Source of the DNA: JAATFY01 sp049276515
Lineage (GTDB): Bacteria; Pseudomonadota; Alphaproteobacteria; UBA9219
Length of the DNA: 12,226 nt
Direction: 5' to 3'
Assembly: GCA_049276515.1 (NCBI GenBank)
Contig: JBASWO010000019.1
Location: 1 to 12,226 of the forward strand
Of this stretch, positions 1 to 6,785 are shown one piece after another (the stretch's first letter is position 1; each line of letters opens with the position of its first letter). The notes under the pieces are model-generated. The model was not told the origin of the DNA. It made no database searches and saw only the letters and a list, made by a program, of their open reading frames with translations. The position numbers were made by a program, and so were the translations under genes.

Positions 1-20
1 GCCATCGACAAATTGATCAT
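1..20 (-). CDS. ftsZ: FtsZ, N-terminal start only (partial)
   Basis: Only the first codons lie in the window. On the minus strand an ATG at 20-18 opens a frame reading M-I-N-L-S-M up to the left edge. This resembles the N-terminus of alphaproteobacterial FtsZ, which often begins with Met, one or two residues, then Asn-Leu. A good Shine-Dalgarno (GGAG, plus coordinates 27-30) sits 6 nt before the ATG. FtsZ is the tubulin-like GTPase that forms the division ring, and in this group it normally follows ftsA directly. The identity rests on the start peptide, the ribosome binding site and synteny. No GTPase motif is visible because the gene leaves the window. Confidence 0.8.
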
Positions 21-279
21 GATGTTCTCCGTAAGGCAAGTTAAGCGAAATGCTTGTGAAAAATGATTCCGCAATATGAATCCTTCCGCTTGATTCGTGC
101 AAGATAAACCAGCGATAAGAATCAATAAATTTCAGATGGTTACGCTTGACGAACGCTGGAATCAGTAGATGAAACGACTGGTTGAAGAAAATAGATTTTT
201 GGAAATCAGAATCTTTGCAGGGGGTTAGAGGCGGGAGCGGAAGTATTAAGTGAAACGCGAATGAAAAAGCCGCTCAGCT
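21..279 (-). promoter_or_regulatory. ftsA-ftsZ intergenic region with clustered GANTC sites
   Basis: This 259-nt gene-free spacer separates ftsA from ftsZ and reads as the ftsZ leader and promoter. It holds six GANTC pentamers (plus coordinates 65-69, 78-82, 92-96, 119-123, 159-163, 209-213), the methylation target of the alphaproteobacterial cell-cycle methylase CcrM. Reading by eye I found only about five others in the rest of the window. In Caulobacter, ftsZ transcription is known to be activated through CcrM methylation and GcrA. No complete CtrA box (TTAA-N7-TTAA) is visible. The count is seen directly. The regulatory role is inferred from family knowledge. Confidence 0.7.
73..102 (-). 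promoter_or_regulatory. Candidate ftsZ promoter
   Basis: On the minus strand TTGCAC (plus 97-102) is followed after 18 nt by CATATT (plus 73-78), a weak -35/-10 pair. Transcription would start near 66, giving a leader of about 45 nt before the ftsZ ATG. One GANTC directly follows the -35, another abuts the -10, and a third overlaps the predicted start site. GcrA-dependent promoters often carry GANTC in this zone. The hexamers match the consensus poorly on their own, so the assignment leans on the methylation sites. Confidence 0.3.
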
Positions 280-281
280 TT
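264..281 (-). terminator. Weak hairpin with T-tract at the ftsA stop
   Basis: On the minus strand AAAGCT, a GAGC loop and GGCTTT form a 6-bp stem including one G-T pair, running into a short T-tract. The stem overlaps the ftsA stop codon. It could end or attenuate the ddl-ftsQ-ftsA transcript before ftsZ, but it is short and AT-rich, so read-through is likely. Confidence 0.25.
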
Positions 282-1608
282 ACATATTCTGTTTAAGCCA
301 CTGGCCGATACGGCTCAATTTGCTAACGCCGCTTACAAATTCACTAAAAGGATTGGATGCAGCAAGCTCAGGTTGCATGGCAACGACCAAAAGCCCAGCT
401 GTTGTCGCAAAAGCAGGGCCCGATGTCGCTTCTGCAAGACCTGTGAAAGAAGGACCGGCCTTACCATTCGACATAAGGGGACGTGCAACACGTAAAGGGC
501 GGCCCAAGCGAATTTGTCTGTCCAAAACACGCTGCGCTAATTCACGCACGCCCGGCATTTGGCTTGCGCCACCTGTTAAAACAACGCGGCGTCCTGCCAT
601 TTCATTAAAGCCACTACGGTCCATACGTTGACGTACCATTTCAAAGATTTCTTCGAGGCGCGGCTGAATAATACGGATCAATTGGCCTTTTGAGACATGA
701 TTGGAATGCTCAGGTGCTTCTTCACCGACCTGCGGTACATCAATAATTTCGCGCTCGTCCATCGCACTAGGTACGGCATTCCCATAAAGCGTCTTAAGAC
801 GTTCAGCGTGGGAGAGGGATGTTGTAAGGCCCCGTGCGATATCGTTTGTGACGTGAGCACCGCCAACAGGAATGCCATCGGTATAAACAACGCTACCATC
901 AAAGAAGACAGAAAAACTTGTCGTGCCAGCGCCCATATCAATCACAAGCGTGCCAAGATCCATCTCATCTTCAACAAGACAAGCAAGACCGCTCGCATAA
1001 GGAGCGGCTACAATCTTCTCAACATCAAGGTGGCAGCGTGCGATGGCTGTTACAAGCGTGCGGACGGGACCAAAGGCAGCTGAGACTAAATGCAATTGAG
1101 CCGACAGCATACTTCCTGTCATACCGATCGGATCACGAATGCCTTTTTGATGATCAAGCGAATAGGTGACGGGAATAGTATGGATAAGTTCTAAAGGATG
1201 GCCTTGCGCATCTTCAGGCACCATTGTTTGGCCCTGCGCATTGATACGCTGCAGATCACTTTCAGTGACTTCACGGCCATTAATTGGTAATTCAATATTG
1301 ACGGTCTGCGATAAAAGCTGCGGACCTGAGACATTGACGATGACGCGTTCAAGCATCTCCCCCGCCATTTGCTCGGCTGTTGCAACGGCGGAGCTAATCG
1401 CATGTTGCAAAGCTTCCATATTGGCGACGCTGCCATTTTTCATGCCTTCAGCAACTTGATGGCCGATGCCGATGACGCGCGGCGGTCCATCACCTTCAGC
1501 GCGTGCGATAAAGCAGGCAATTTTACTCGAGCCAATATCAAGAGCCGCAAAAACTTCGCCCTGTTTGACGTGGGGTTTATCAAACAGCCATTGCGTAAGG
1601 CGGCTCAT
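280..1608 (-). CDS. ftsA: Cell division protein FtsA
   Basis: FtsA is an actin-like ATPase that anchors FtsZ filaments to the inner membrane and recruits later divisome proteins. The 442-residue length is normal for alphaproteobacteria. The actin-fold nucleotide motifs are visible: phosphate-1 DIGSSK at residues 24-29, phosphate-2 DMGAGTT at 224-230, and the adenosine motif VVLTGGASQMPG at 342-353. The FtsA-specific 1C domain lies at about 103-186. The last ~17 residues (about 426-442) form an amphipathic helix ending IGQWLKQNM, the usual membrane-targeting sequence. A less conserved linker spans about 400-425. The ATG overlaps the ftsQ stop in an ATGA, with AAGGA 8 nt upstream, so translation is probably coupled to ftsQ. 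FtsZ follows after 259 nt. Confidence 0.97.
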   Translation of the reverse strand: MSRLTQWLFDKPHVKQGEVFAALDIGSSKIACFIARAEGDGPPRVIGIGHQVAEGMKNGSVANMEALQHAISSAVATAEQMAGEMLERVIVNVSGPQLLSQTVNIELPINGREVTESDLQRINAQGQTMVPEDAQGHPLELIHTIPVTYSLDHQKGIRDPIGMTGSMLSAQLHLVSAAFGPVRTLVTAIARCHLDVEKIVAAPYASGLACLVEDEMDLGTLVIDMGAGTTSFSVFFDGSVVYTDGIPVGGAHVTNDIARGLTTSLSHAERLKTLYGNAVPSAMDEREIIDVPQVGEEAPEHSNHVSKGQLIRIIQPRLEEIFEMVRQRMDRSGFNEMAGRRVVLTGGASQMPGVRELAQRVLDRQIRLGRPLRVARPLMSNGKAGPSFTGLAEATSGPAFATTAGLLVVAMQPELAASNPFSEFVSGVSKLSRIGQWLKQNM

Positions 1609-2468
1609 AAGCGCGTTCCTTCGGTGTTCACAGGTGTTGTGCTGCGTGGTTCTACAACAATTTTGGGAAGATTGCGCAAATCAATTGCAATGATGTCGCG
1701 TTCGAGAATTTTTTGATCTGTAATAAGATCGGATAATTGATCAAGTGCACGCTCTGCGCCCATTTCAGGCAAACGCGCGACAACTTTCGGTGTGAGATGA
1801 AGATCCCAGCGCCGCTCACCAACCCGAACAGCAGCCGTCATTTTATTGATGATTTGAGGATAGTTTTTCAACATATCCATAAGGCCCTTGGCTTGTCCCG
1901 CTGCATCGGATCCAACAACGAGAGGTAATTGCGAAAATTGCTCAAGCTTCGCTTCAGGTAATTCGGATCCTTCTGTATCAATCACGATAATTTTGCCATC
2001 GCGCTGCCAGCGAGCCAGAGGCGTATGCTCTTTAAGGCGAACCAAAATCGTATCAGGCAAACGACGTTCTATAGTGACAGCAGAGACCCAAGGTAATTTG
2101 GCAACACGCGCTTGAGCGGCATCAACATCGAAGCTAAAAATAGGGGCGCCTGCAATGGTGCCAAGGGCCGATGAGAGACTGTCGCGACTGACTTGCTGGC
2201 GTCCTTGCACAACAATGTCTTTAACAGCGAACTGCGCTTTTTGCGTCGCATGTAAGCCAGCATCAGTGAGGTGTTCACCTTGCTTTTGAACCCAGCCGAT
2301 ATGCCAAAGCCAAAAGGGAATACCAATAATAAGAGCAATGCTTGCTGCAAGCGCCATAAGACGCAGCAAAATACCGGCGCGCGAGGTTTCGCGCGCGCGC
2401 ATGCGCACGGATGGCGTTTGTTGCGTTACGCTTCCGCGTAACGGCATGTGAGTTCGACGACGTCTCAT
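1605..2468 (-). CDS. ftsQ: Cell division protein FtsQ
   Basis: FtsQ is a bitopic inner-membrane protein that links cytoplasmic and periplasmic divisome parts through FtsB and FtsL. The 287 residues show the expected order. A basic cytoplasmic tail (begins MRRRRTHM) comes first. One transmembrane helix lies at about 33-56. The POTRA domain lies at about 79-147, with the typical FAVKDIVVQGR opening and the motif LPWVSAVTIERRLPDTI. The beta domain follows to about 260, including IDTEGSEL near 163. The chosen ATG overlaps the ddl stop (ATGA). No strong Shine-Dalgarno precedes it, as expected of coupled translation. Met8 is an alternative start but has no better ribosome site. Codons 20-31 carry an unusually GC-rich hairpin and an alternating purine-pyrimidine tract. 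Confidence 0.95.
   Translation of the reverse strand: MRRRRTHMPLRGSVTQQTPSVRMRARETSRAGILLRLMALAASIALIIGIPFWLWHIGWVQKQGEHLTDAGLHATQKAQFAVKDIVVQGRQQVSRDSLSSALGTIAGAPIFSFDVDAAQARVAKLPWVSAVTIERRLPDTILVRLKEHTPLARWQRDGKIIVIDTEGSELPEAKLEQFSQLPLVVGSDAAGQAKGLMDMLKNYPQIINKMTAAVRVGERRWDLHLTPKVVARLPEMGAERALDQLSDLITDQKILERDIIAIDLRNLPKIVVEPRSTTPVNTEGTRL
2377..2409. repeat. GC-rich hairpin and alternating Pu/Py tract inside ftsQ
   Basis: GCGCGCGA (2377-2384) and TCGCGCGC (2389-2396) are perfect 8-bp inverted arms around a 4-nt loop. Overlapping them, 2390-2409 is a strict 20-nt pyrimidine-purine alternation rich in CG, which includes the palindrome GCGCATGCGC (2397-2406). The element lies about 60-90 nt inside ftsQ and encodes part of the cytoplasmic tail (around ARETSRA). 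It is seen directly; any effect on translation or Z-DNA formation is inference. Confidence 0.6.
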
Positions 2469-3415
2469 TCAGGGCGAGTAGGGTGTTCCAACATCCAGCT
2501 AATAAGTTCCTTGAAGGGCATATTAAGATATGCCGCCTGTTCTGGCACTAAAGAAAGTGGGGTTAGGCCAGGCTGGGTGTTTAATTCAAGGAAGTAGAGA
2601 CCTGTGGTGCCGGGTTTGGTGTCGTCCCAGCGAATATCAATGCGGGCCGCACCTTGGCAATTGAGTGCGCGATATGAGGTTTCGGCCATCCGCATGCAGG
2701 CATCATAGACATCAGAAGGTATGGGGGCCGGAAGTAAGTGATCGGTGACCCCATCTGTATATTTCGCCTTATAATCATAAAACTCATTCCGGGGTCGTAA
2801 CTCTGTAACGGCTAAAGCCCGGGCTTCACCTTTATCGCCAAGAAGAGCAACGGTCAGTTCATGTCCTGGGATAAATTTCTCAACCAAGACCTCGGGGCCA
2901 TAGTTCCAATCGCTTTCAACAAAATCAAGATTATCGCCTTGTTGGACAATACGTACGCCTACGCTTGATCCTTCATTGGGCGGCTTGATGACAAAAGGTG
3001 GCGCAATCGGATAGCCATTTTTTTGTAATTCCTCGCGCGTTACCATTTTACCTTCAGGGCAACGAATACCGTATTGGCTCACCGTCATTTTGGTGAGGGG
3101 CTTATCCATGGCAAGGGCTGAGCATGTAACGCCGGAATGCGTATAAGGAATGCCAATAATATCGAGAACGCCTTGGATAACGCCATCCTCACCACCTCTG
3201 CCATGCAGCGCATTGAAAACAACATCGGGTCGGTGGGGGCCTGTGAGAGGCTGAATGATGCTTTGCAGATCTTTTTGCACATCAATCGCTGTAACTTTAT
3301 GACCTAATTCCTCCAATGCCTTACAAACGGCTTGGCCGCTGACGAGAGAAACCTCGCGCTCATTGGACCAACCACCCATCAGGACGGCGACATGTTGCTG
3401 CTTTTTGGGGGTCAT
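2465..3415 (-). CDS. ddl: D-alanine--D-alanine ligase
   Basis: This cytosolic ATP-grasp enzyme joins two D-Ala to form the D-Ala-D-Ala end of the peptidoglycan precursor. Motifs are intact over 316 residues: SNEREVSL near 17 with the first-site Glu at 19; HGRGGEDG at 71-78; the ATP-loop region NEGSSVGV at 147-154 with Ser150; the omega-loop FYDYKAKY at 212-219; and the second-site and metal segment ARID (Arg258, Asp260) followed by LELNTQPG with Glu277 and Asn279. A Tyr at 215 in the omega loop favours D-Ala-D-Ala over D-Ala-D-Lac ligation. The ATG has AAGGA 6 nt upstream (plus 3422-3426). It heads the ddl-ftsQ-ftsA unit and is divergent from the lysR gene, so it needs its own promoter. Confidence 0.96.
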   Translation of the reverse strand: MTPKKQQHVAVLMGGWSNEREVSLVSGQAVCKALEELGHKVTAIDVQKDLQSIIQPLTGPHRPDVVFNALHGRGGEDGVIQGVLDIIGIPYTHSGVTCSALAMDKPLTKMTVSQYGIRCPEGKMVTREELQKNGYPIAPPFVIKPPNEGSSVGVRIVQQGDNLDFVESDWNYGPEVLVEKFIPGHELTVALLGDKGEARALAVTELRPRNEFYDYKAKYTDGVTDHLLPAPIPSDVYDACMRMAETSYRALNCQGAARIDIRWDDTKPGTTGLYFLELNTQPGLTPLSLVPEQAAYLNMPFKELISWMLEHPTRPE

Positions 3416-3427
3416 CGGGGATCCTTT

Positions 3428-3442
3428 ATTTATTCAATAAAT
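3428..3442. repeat. AT-rich dyad in the ddl leader
   Basis: ATTTATT and AATAAAT form perfect 7-bp arms around a single C. The dyad lies between the predicted ddl transcription start and its Shine-Dalgarno. It also fits T-N11-A, but such AT-rich palindromes arise easily by chance, so a regulator-binding role is only possible. Confidence 0.35.
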
Positions 3443-3446
3443 TCAT

Positions 3447-3474
3447 AATATATCTATATAATTCCTAATTCCAA
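3447..3474 (-). promoter_or_regulatory. Predicted ddl-ftsQ-ftsA promoter
   Basis: On the minus strand TTGGAA (plus 3469-3474) and TATATT (plus 3447-3452) are separated by 16 nt, matching the sigma-70 consensus at 4 and 5 of 6 positions. Transcription would begin near 3440, giving a leader of about 25 nt with the ribosome site. A promoter here is expected because lysR interrupts the cluster just upstream. The -35 lies inside the dyad at 3466-3482. Confidence 0.5.
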
Positions 3475-3482
3475 TTGAATTA
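3466..3482. promoter_or_regulatory. Dyad covering back-to-back -35 elements
   Basis: TAATTC and GAATTA form perfect 6-bp arms around a 5-nt spacer, centred at 3474. The predicted ddl -35 (3469-3474, minus) and lysR -35 (3475-3480, plus) both lie inside it. Its centre is 28 bp from the LysR-box dyad centred at 3502, within the range seen between LysR-type recognition and activation half-sites. The dyad is seen; its use as a regulator site is inferred. Confidence 0.4.
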
Positions 3483-3504
3483 TCGTATCATATTATGCTA
3501 AATT
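3475..3504 (+). promoter_or_regulatory. Predicted lysR promoter, leaderless or near-leaderless
   Basis: TTGAAT (3475-3480) and TAAATT (3499-3504) with an 18-nt spacer match the consensus at 4 of 6 each and place the transcription start at the ATG itself. An alternative -10, TATTAT (3491-3496), would leave a leader of only about 8 nt. No Shine-Dalgarno precedes the ATG at 3511, which agrees with a leaderless message. Confidence 0.35.
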
Positions 3505-3512
3505 TGCATAAT
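3492..3512. promoter_or_regulatory. LysR-type operator overlapping the lysR start codon
   Basis: Perfect arms ATTATGC (3492-3498) and GCATAAT (3506-3512) flank a 7-nt AT-rich spacer that is itself largely symmetric. This contains the T-N11-A signature of LysR-type boxes (T3496, A3508). It covers the predicted -10 and the first two bases of the lysR start codon, where binding would block transcription. Negative autoregulation is the usual mode in this family. The dyad is seen; the bound protein is inferred from the adjacent gene. Confidence 0.6.
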
Positions 3513-4320
3513 GGAATTGGCCTGGATTGAAGATTTTCTAGCCCTTGCAAGGACGCAGAACTTTACGCAAGCGGCTTTGCAGCGGAGTACAACGCAGCCC
3601 GCTTTTAGTCGGCGCATTCATCTCTTAGAGGAATGGCTTGGCTCGCCCCTCTTTGATCGCGAAACACGACCTATTCAACTGACATCAAGTGGAAAAGACT
3701 TCATGCATCGTGCGCAGCGTATGCGGGAAGATATTTTGGATGCGCGCCGCATTACGATGTCCTCCAAAAGCTATTACGATAAAGCGGCGCGTCTTTACGC
3801 AACAACGGCTGTGGCCGTTGGCATCATCCCTCAATGGCTTAAAAACACAGAAACGCTCCACGCTTCTATTCTCACCTCTTCAACCGCGGGATGTATGGAT
3901 GCGCTTCGCCAAAAACGCGCAGACCGCATTTTCCTACCCTGGTTTGGAGATGAAGCTAAGGATCCGCAATTGATATATGAAAAAATAGCCGAAGATAACT
4001 TAATTCTTATCGAAGCAACGCGTGCCTCTCAAAATCTGCGCGCTAAAGGTAATGTGCTGCAAGGATCTCTTTTGATGCATGCGCCTGGCACCGTTTTTGG
4101 TCAGCGCATAGCAACTCATATGGAGCAACTCAGCATTACACATGAAGGCGACATTCTTTCTGAAAGCTCATCCGTTGAAGTTCTGCTGGCTCTCGTTAAG
4201 CGAGGTGAGGGCGCTGCTTGGATCCCGCACTCTCTTCTTGATCCTGCCGTTAAGCGTTGTGACGTTCCTAAAAAATGGGACGTGCCTTGCACGATTATGA
4301 TGATAGTGCGGGCATCTTAA
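3511..4320 (+). CDS. LysR-family regulator, HypT/YjiE-like, short C-terminus
   Basis: This is a LysR-type DNA-binding regulator of 269 residues. The N-terminal winged helix-turn-helix is clear (about 3-62): WIEDFLALARTQNFTQAA, then QPAFSRRIHLLE, then GSPLFDR and LTSSGK. The W-DFL...NF-QAA...QPAFSRRI pattern, with Pro-Ile-Gln-Leu before the wing, resembles the hypochlorite-responsive regulator HypT (YjiE) subgroup. The effector domain (about 90-269) is poorly conserved, and the protein ends some 35 residues earlier than HypT. Its inducer cannot be read from the sequence. It lies on the plus strand between murB and ddl, opposite to the whole cluster, and its TAA shares one TTAA with the murB stop. 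No Shine-Dalgarno precedes the ATG. Likely targets are itself and possibly ddl-ftsQ-ftsA, from the shared promoter region. The LysR call is firm; the HypT-like label is tentative. Confidence 0.9.
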   Translation: MELAWIEDFLALARTQNFTQAALQRSTTQPAFSRRIHLLEEWLGSPLFDRETRPIQLTSSGKDFMHRAQRMREDILDARRITMSSKSYYDKAARLYATTAVAVGIIPQWLKNTETLHASILTSSTAGCMDALRQKRADRIFLPWFGDEAKDPQLIYEKIAEDNLILIEATRASQNLRAKGNVLQGSLLMHAPGTVFGQRIATHMEQLSITHEGDILSESSSVEVLLALVKRGEGAAWIPHSLLDPAVKRCDVPKKWDVPCTIMMIVRAS

Positions 4321-5318
4321 GCGTTATCACGCAACCCACGTTCTTCCAGTGTAAGGCCAATCCGTTTGATCTCCCAACGCAGCTCAATACCAAAACGGTC
4401 TTTCACACGTTTACGGACCTCTTCGCCTAATTTTTCAATTTCAGCAGCTGTCGCATGACCGGTATTGATCAAGAAGTTGCAATGTTTATCAGAGACTTTG
4501 GCGCGACCCATTTTAAGGCCACGACATCCCGCGCCCTCAATCAGCTGCCAAGATTTACGTTTTTGCTCGTCCTGTTCAGGATTAGCAAAGGTTGAGCCGC
4601 CTGTTTTTTCACGGATGGGTTGGGTCGCCGAGCGTGCTTTTTGGATATCCTGCATTTTTTCTAAAATGGCTTTGGGATCACCTTCTTCACCCTGAATAAC
4701 TGCCGATAAAAAGATTGTATCAGGAGATATATCCGTATGGCGGTAAGCAAAGCCGATCTGATCATGATAGATAGTGCGGATGGTGCCATCCCTCTCAATA
4801 ACTCTGGTTTCTTCAACAATATCTTTAAATTCTTTGCCATAAGCGCCCGCATTCATACGAAGGCCGCCGCCAACTGTTCCAGGAATGCCGCAGAGAAATT
4901 CTAAACCCGTGATGCCAGAAGATTGCGCAGCACGCGCAACGTTTAAATCAATAGCCCCAGCGCCTGCTGTGATGGTGGCGCCCTCAACTTTGATTGTGGA
5001 AAATTTAGGTCCCAATTTAATGACAACGCCAGGGATACCGCCATCACGGATCAAAAGGTTCGATGCTACGCCTATCACAGTAATGGGAATGTCTTTCGGG
5101 CAGTTGCTCAGAAAATGAGCAAGATCCTCTTCATCCATAGGCTTGAAAAGAACCTCGGCCGGACCGCCGACACGAAACCATGTTTGCTCAGAAAGTGGCT
5201 CATTGGGAGTTAGTTTACCGCGTACCTTGGGTAGCCGCTCAAGGAGACCTTCATTTGAAAAATCATCGGCGCGCAGGCCAGTGATCTTTGACACACGATC
5301 ATGTGGACTAGCAACCAC
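4317..5318 (-). CDS. murB: UDP-N-acetylenolpyruvoylglucosamine reductase
   Basis: MurB uses NADPH and FAD to reduce the enolpyruvyl ether, giving UDP-MurNAc, the second committed cytosolic step. The 333 residues show the FAD-binding PCMH domain (about 46-210) with TWFRVGGPAE, the segment VIGVASNLLIRDGG and GIPGTVGGGLRMNAGAYG (144-161). The catalytic residues are present: Arg193 in AYRHT, the proton-donor Ser242 in TGGSTFANP, and Glu316 near the end (ELRWEIKRIG). The start is GTG (plus 5316-5318), with GGGGA 6 nt upstream. The murC stop lies inside that spacer, and the gap between the two genes is 3 nt. Its TAA overlaps the convergent lysR stop, so there is no room for a terminator between them. 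Confidence 0.96.
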   Translation of the reverse strand: MVASPHDRVSKITGLRADDFSNEGLLERLPKVRGKLTPNEPLSEQTWFRVGGPAEVLFKPMDEEDLAHFLSNCPKDIPITVIGVASNLLIRDGGIPGVVIKLGPKFSTIKVEGATITAGAGAIDLNVARAAQSSGITGLEFLCGIPGTVGGGLRMNAGAYGKEFKDIVEETRVIERDGTIRTIYHDQIGFAYRHTDISPDTIFLSAVIQGEEGDPKAILEKMQDIQKARSATQPIREKTGGSTFANPEQDEQKRKSWQLIEGAGCRGLKMGRAKVSDKHCNFLINTGHATAAEIEKLGEEVRKRVKDRFGIELRWEIKRIGLTLEERGLRDNA

Positions 5319-5321
5319 GCC

Positions 5322-6785
5322 TTATCCCCGTGCGCGTTTGGCGCTTTGACTGGCTAAGGCTTCTAATTCACCTGGTAAGGCATAAGCCCATGAGCTGATC
5401 GATCCAGCGCCAAGGCAGACAACATAATCATCAGCCGTTGCAAGCGATGATATCATCTCGGCTAAATTTTTAGGATCACTGAGGGCCTGCGCATTACGAT
5501 GACCATGGGCACGCAAGCCTTCAACTAAGGCATCACGGTGAATGCCTTCAATCGGTTGCTCGCCTGCAGGATAAACATCTGAGACAATCACAATATCGGC
5601 GTCATTAAAACATTTGCAGAAATCAGCAAATAAAGTGGAAAGACGCGAGTAGCGATGCGGCTGCATCACGGCAATGATCTTGCCTTTTTCGCCCTTGGCT
5701 TGTTGCGCTGCTTTTAGGGTCGCTAAAATTTCTACAGGATGATGGCCATAATCATCGACAATCGTCACGCCATTGACAAGGCCTGTTCGTGTAAAGCGGC
5801 GCTTCACGCCTTCAAACTTACTCATAGCTGTGCGGAGCACGTGATCCGTAAAGCCTAATTGATGGCCAACCGCAATCGCTGATAAGCAGTTCTGCACATT
5901 ATGCTGACCGATGGCTGAGAGGAAGAAGCCATCAATAGTGCGTGATGTATCGTTCTTACGATCCGCAATCACAACATCAAAGCGCGTGCCGTCCATTTTA
6001 GCTTCCACATTGATCGCTCTCACATCAGCCTGCGGTGAGAAGCCATAGGTAATGATTTTACGGTCGCTGATGCGTGCAATCATGGCTTGCACTTCAGGAT
6101 GGTCGACGCAAAGAACGGCAAAGCCATAAAAAGGAATGTTCTGTACAAACGTATCATAAGCACGTTTGACAGCCTCAAAATCATGATAGTGATCCATATG
6201 TTCAGGATCGATATTGGTGACGACCGCAATTGTCGCGGGCAATTTTGTAAAACTGCCATCGGATTCGTCCGATTCAACAACCATCCACTCACCAGCACCT
6301 AAACGTGCATTGGTGCCGTAAGCATTGATGATGCCACCATTGATAACGGTGGGATCGAGATTGGCTGTATCAAAGAGTGTAGCGATAATAGATGTGGTTG
6401 TTGTCTTGCCATGTGTGCCGCCGACTGCAACTGACCATTTAAGACGCATCAGCTCGCCGAGCATTTCGGCTCTACGTACGATGGGGAGGGATTTTTCACG
6501 TGCGGCTGCAACTTCAGGGTTATCCGCTTTAACGGCTGAAGAAATTACCACGACGCTTGCATCACCTAAATTCTCAGCGGCATGACCGATCAGGATTTTA
6601 ATACCTTTACTGCGAAGGCGCAGAACATTGGCGTTATCTGATAAATCACTACCCTGAACTTTATAACCAAGATTATGTAAAATCTCGGCAATGCCGCTCA
6701 TGCCGATGCCGCCAATACCTACAAAATGAAGGAGGCCAACAGAAAGCGGGCTGAAATGGCTAGGGTTTGAACGTGACCAATTCAT
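5322..6785 (-). CDS. murC: UDP-N-acetylmuramate--L-alanine ligase
   Basis: MurC adds L-Ala to UDP-MurNAc in an ATP-dependent cytosolic step, beginning the stem peptide. The 487 residues carry the Mur ligase three-domain plan. The N-terminal UDP-binding Rossmann region has GIGGIGMSGIAEIL (23-36). The central ATPase has the P-loop GTHGKTTTT (123-131), ESDESDGSF (171-179) and NIDPEHMDHY (191-200). The C-terminal domain begins after GVKRRF (326-331) with DDYGHHPVEI (344-353) and MQPHRYSR (374-381). The ATG overlaps the murG stop (ATGA) without a clear Shine-Dalgarno, suggesting translational coupling. The product feeds MurD, which is encoded upstream in the same cluster. Confidence 0.97.
   Translation of the reverse strand: MNWSRSNPSHFSPLSVGLLHFVGIGGIGMSGIAEILHNLGYKVQGSDLSDNANVLRLRSKGIKILIGHAAENLGDASVVVISSAVKADNPEVAAAREKSLPIVRRAEMLGELMRLKWSVAVGGTHGKTTTTSIIATLFDTANLDPTVINGGIINAYGTNARLGAGEWMVVESDESDGSFTKLPATIAVVTNIDPEHMDHYHDFEAVKRAYDTFVQNIPFYGFAVLCVDHPEVQAMIARISDRKIITYGFSPQADVRAINVEAKMDGTRFDVVIADRKNDTSRTIDGFFLSAIGQHNVQNCLSAIAVGHQLGFTDHVLRTAMSKFEGVKRRFTRTGLVNGVTIVDDYGHHPVEILATLKAAQQAKGEKGKIIAVMQPHRYSRLSTLFADFCKCFNDADIVIVSDVYPAGEQPIEGIHRDALVEGLRAHGHRNAQALSDPKNLAEMISSLATADDYVVCLGAGSISSWAYALPGELEALASQSAKRARG

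Noticed and set aside
169..228. Plus-strand 19-codon frame in the ftsA-ftsZ spacer (MKRLVEENRFLEIRIFAGG)
   Set aside because: It has no convincing ribosome site or promoter, and this length is expected by chance; GANTC sites and the ftsZ leader explain the region better.
320..631. Plus-strand open frame opposite ftsA
   Set aside because: It is fully covered by the motif-supported ftsA on the other strand, and its translation shows no domain.
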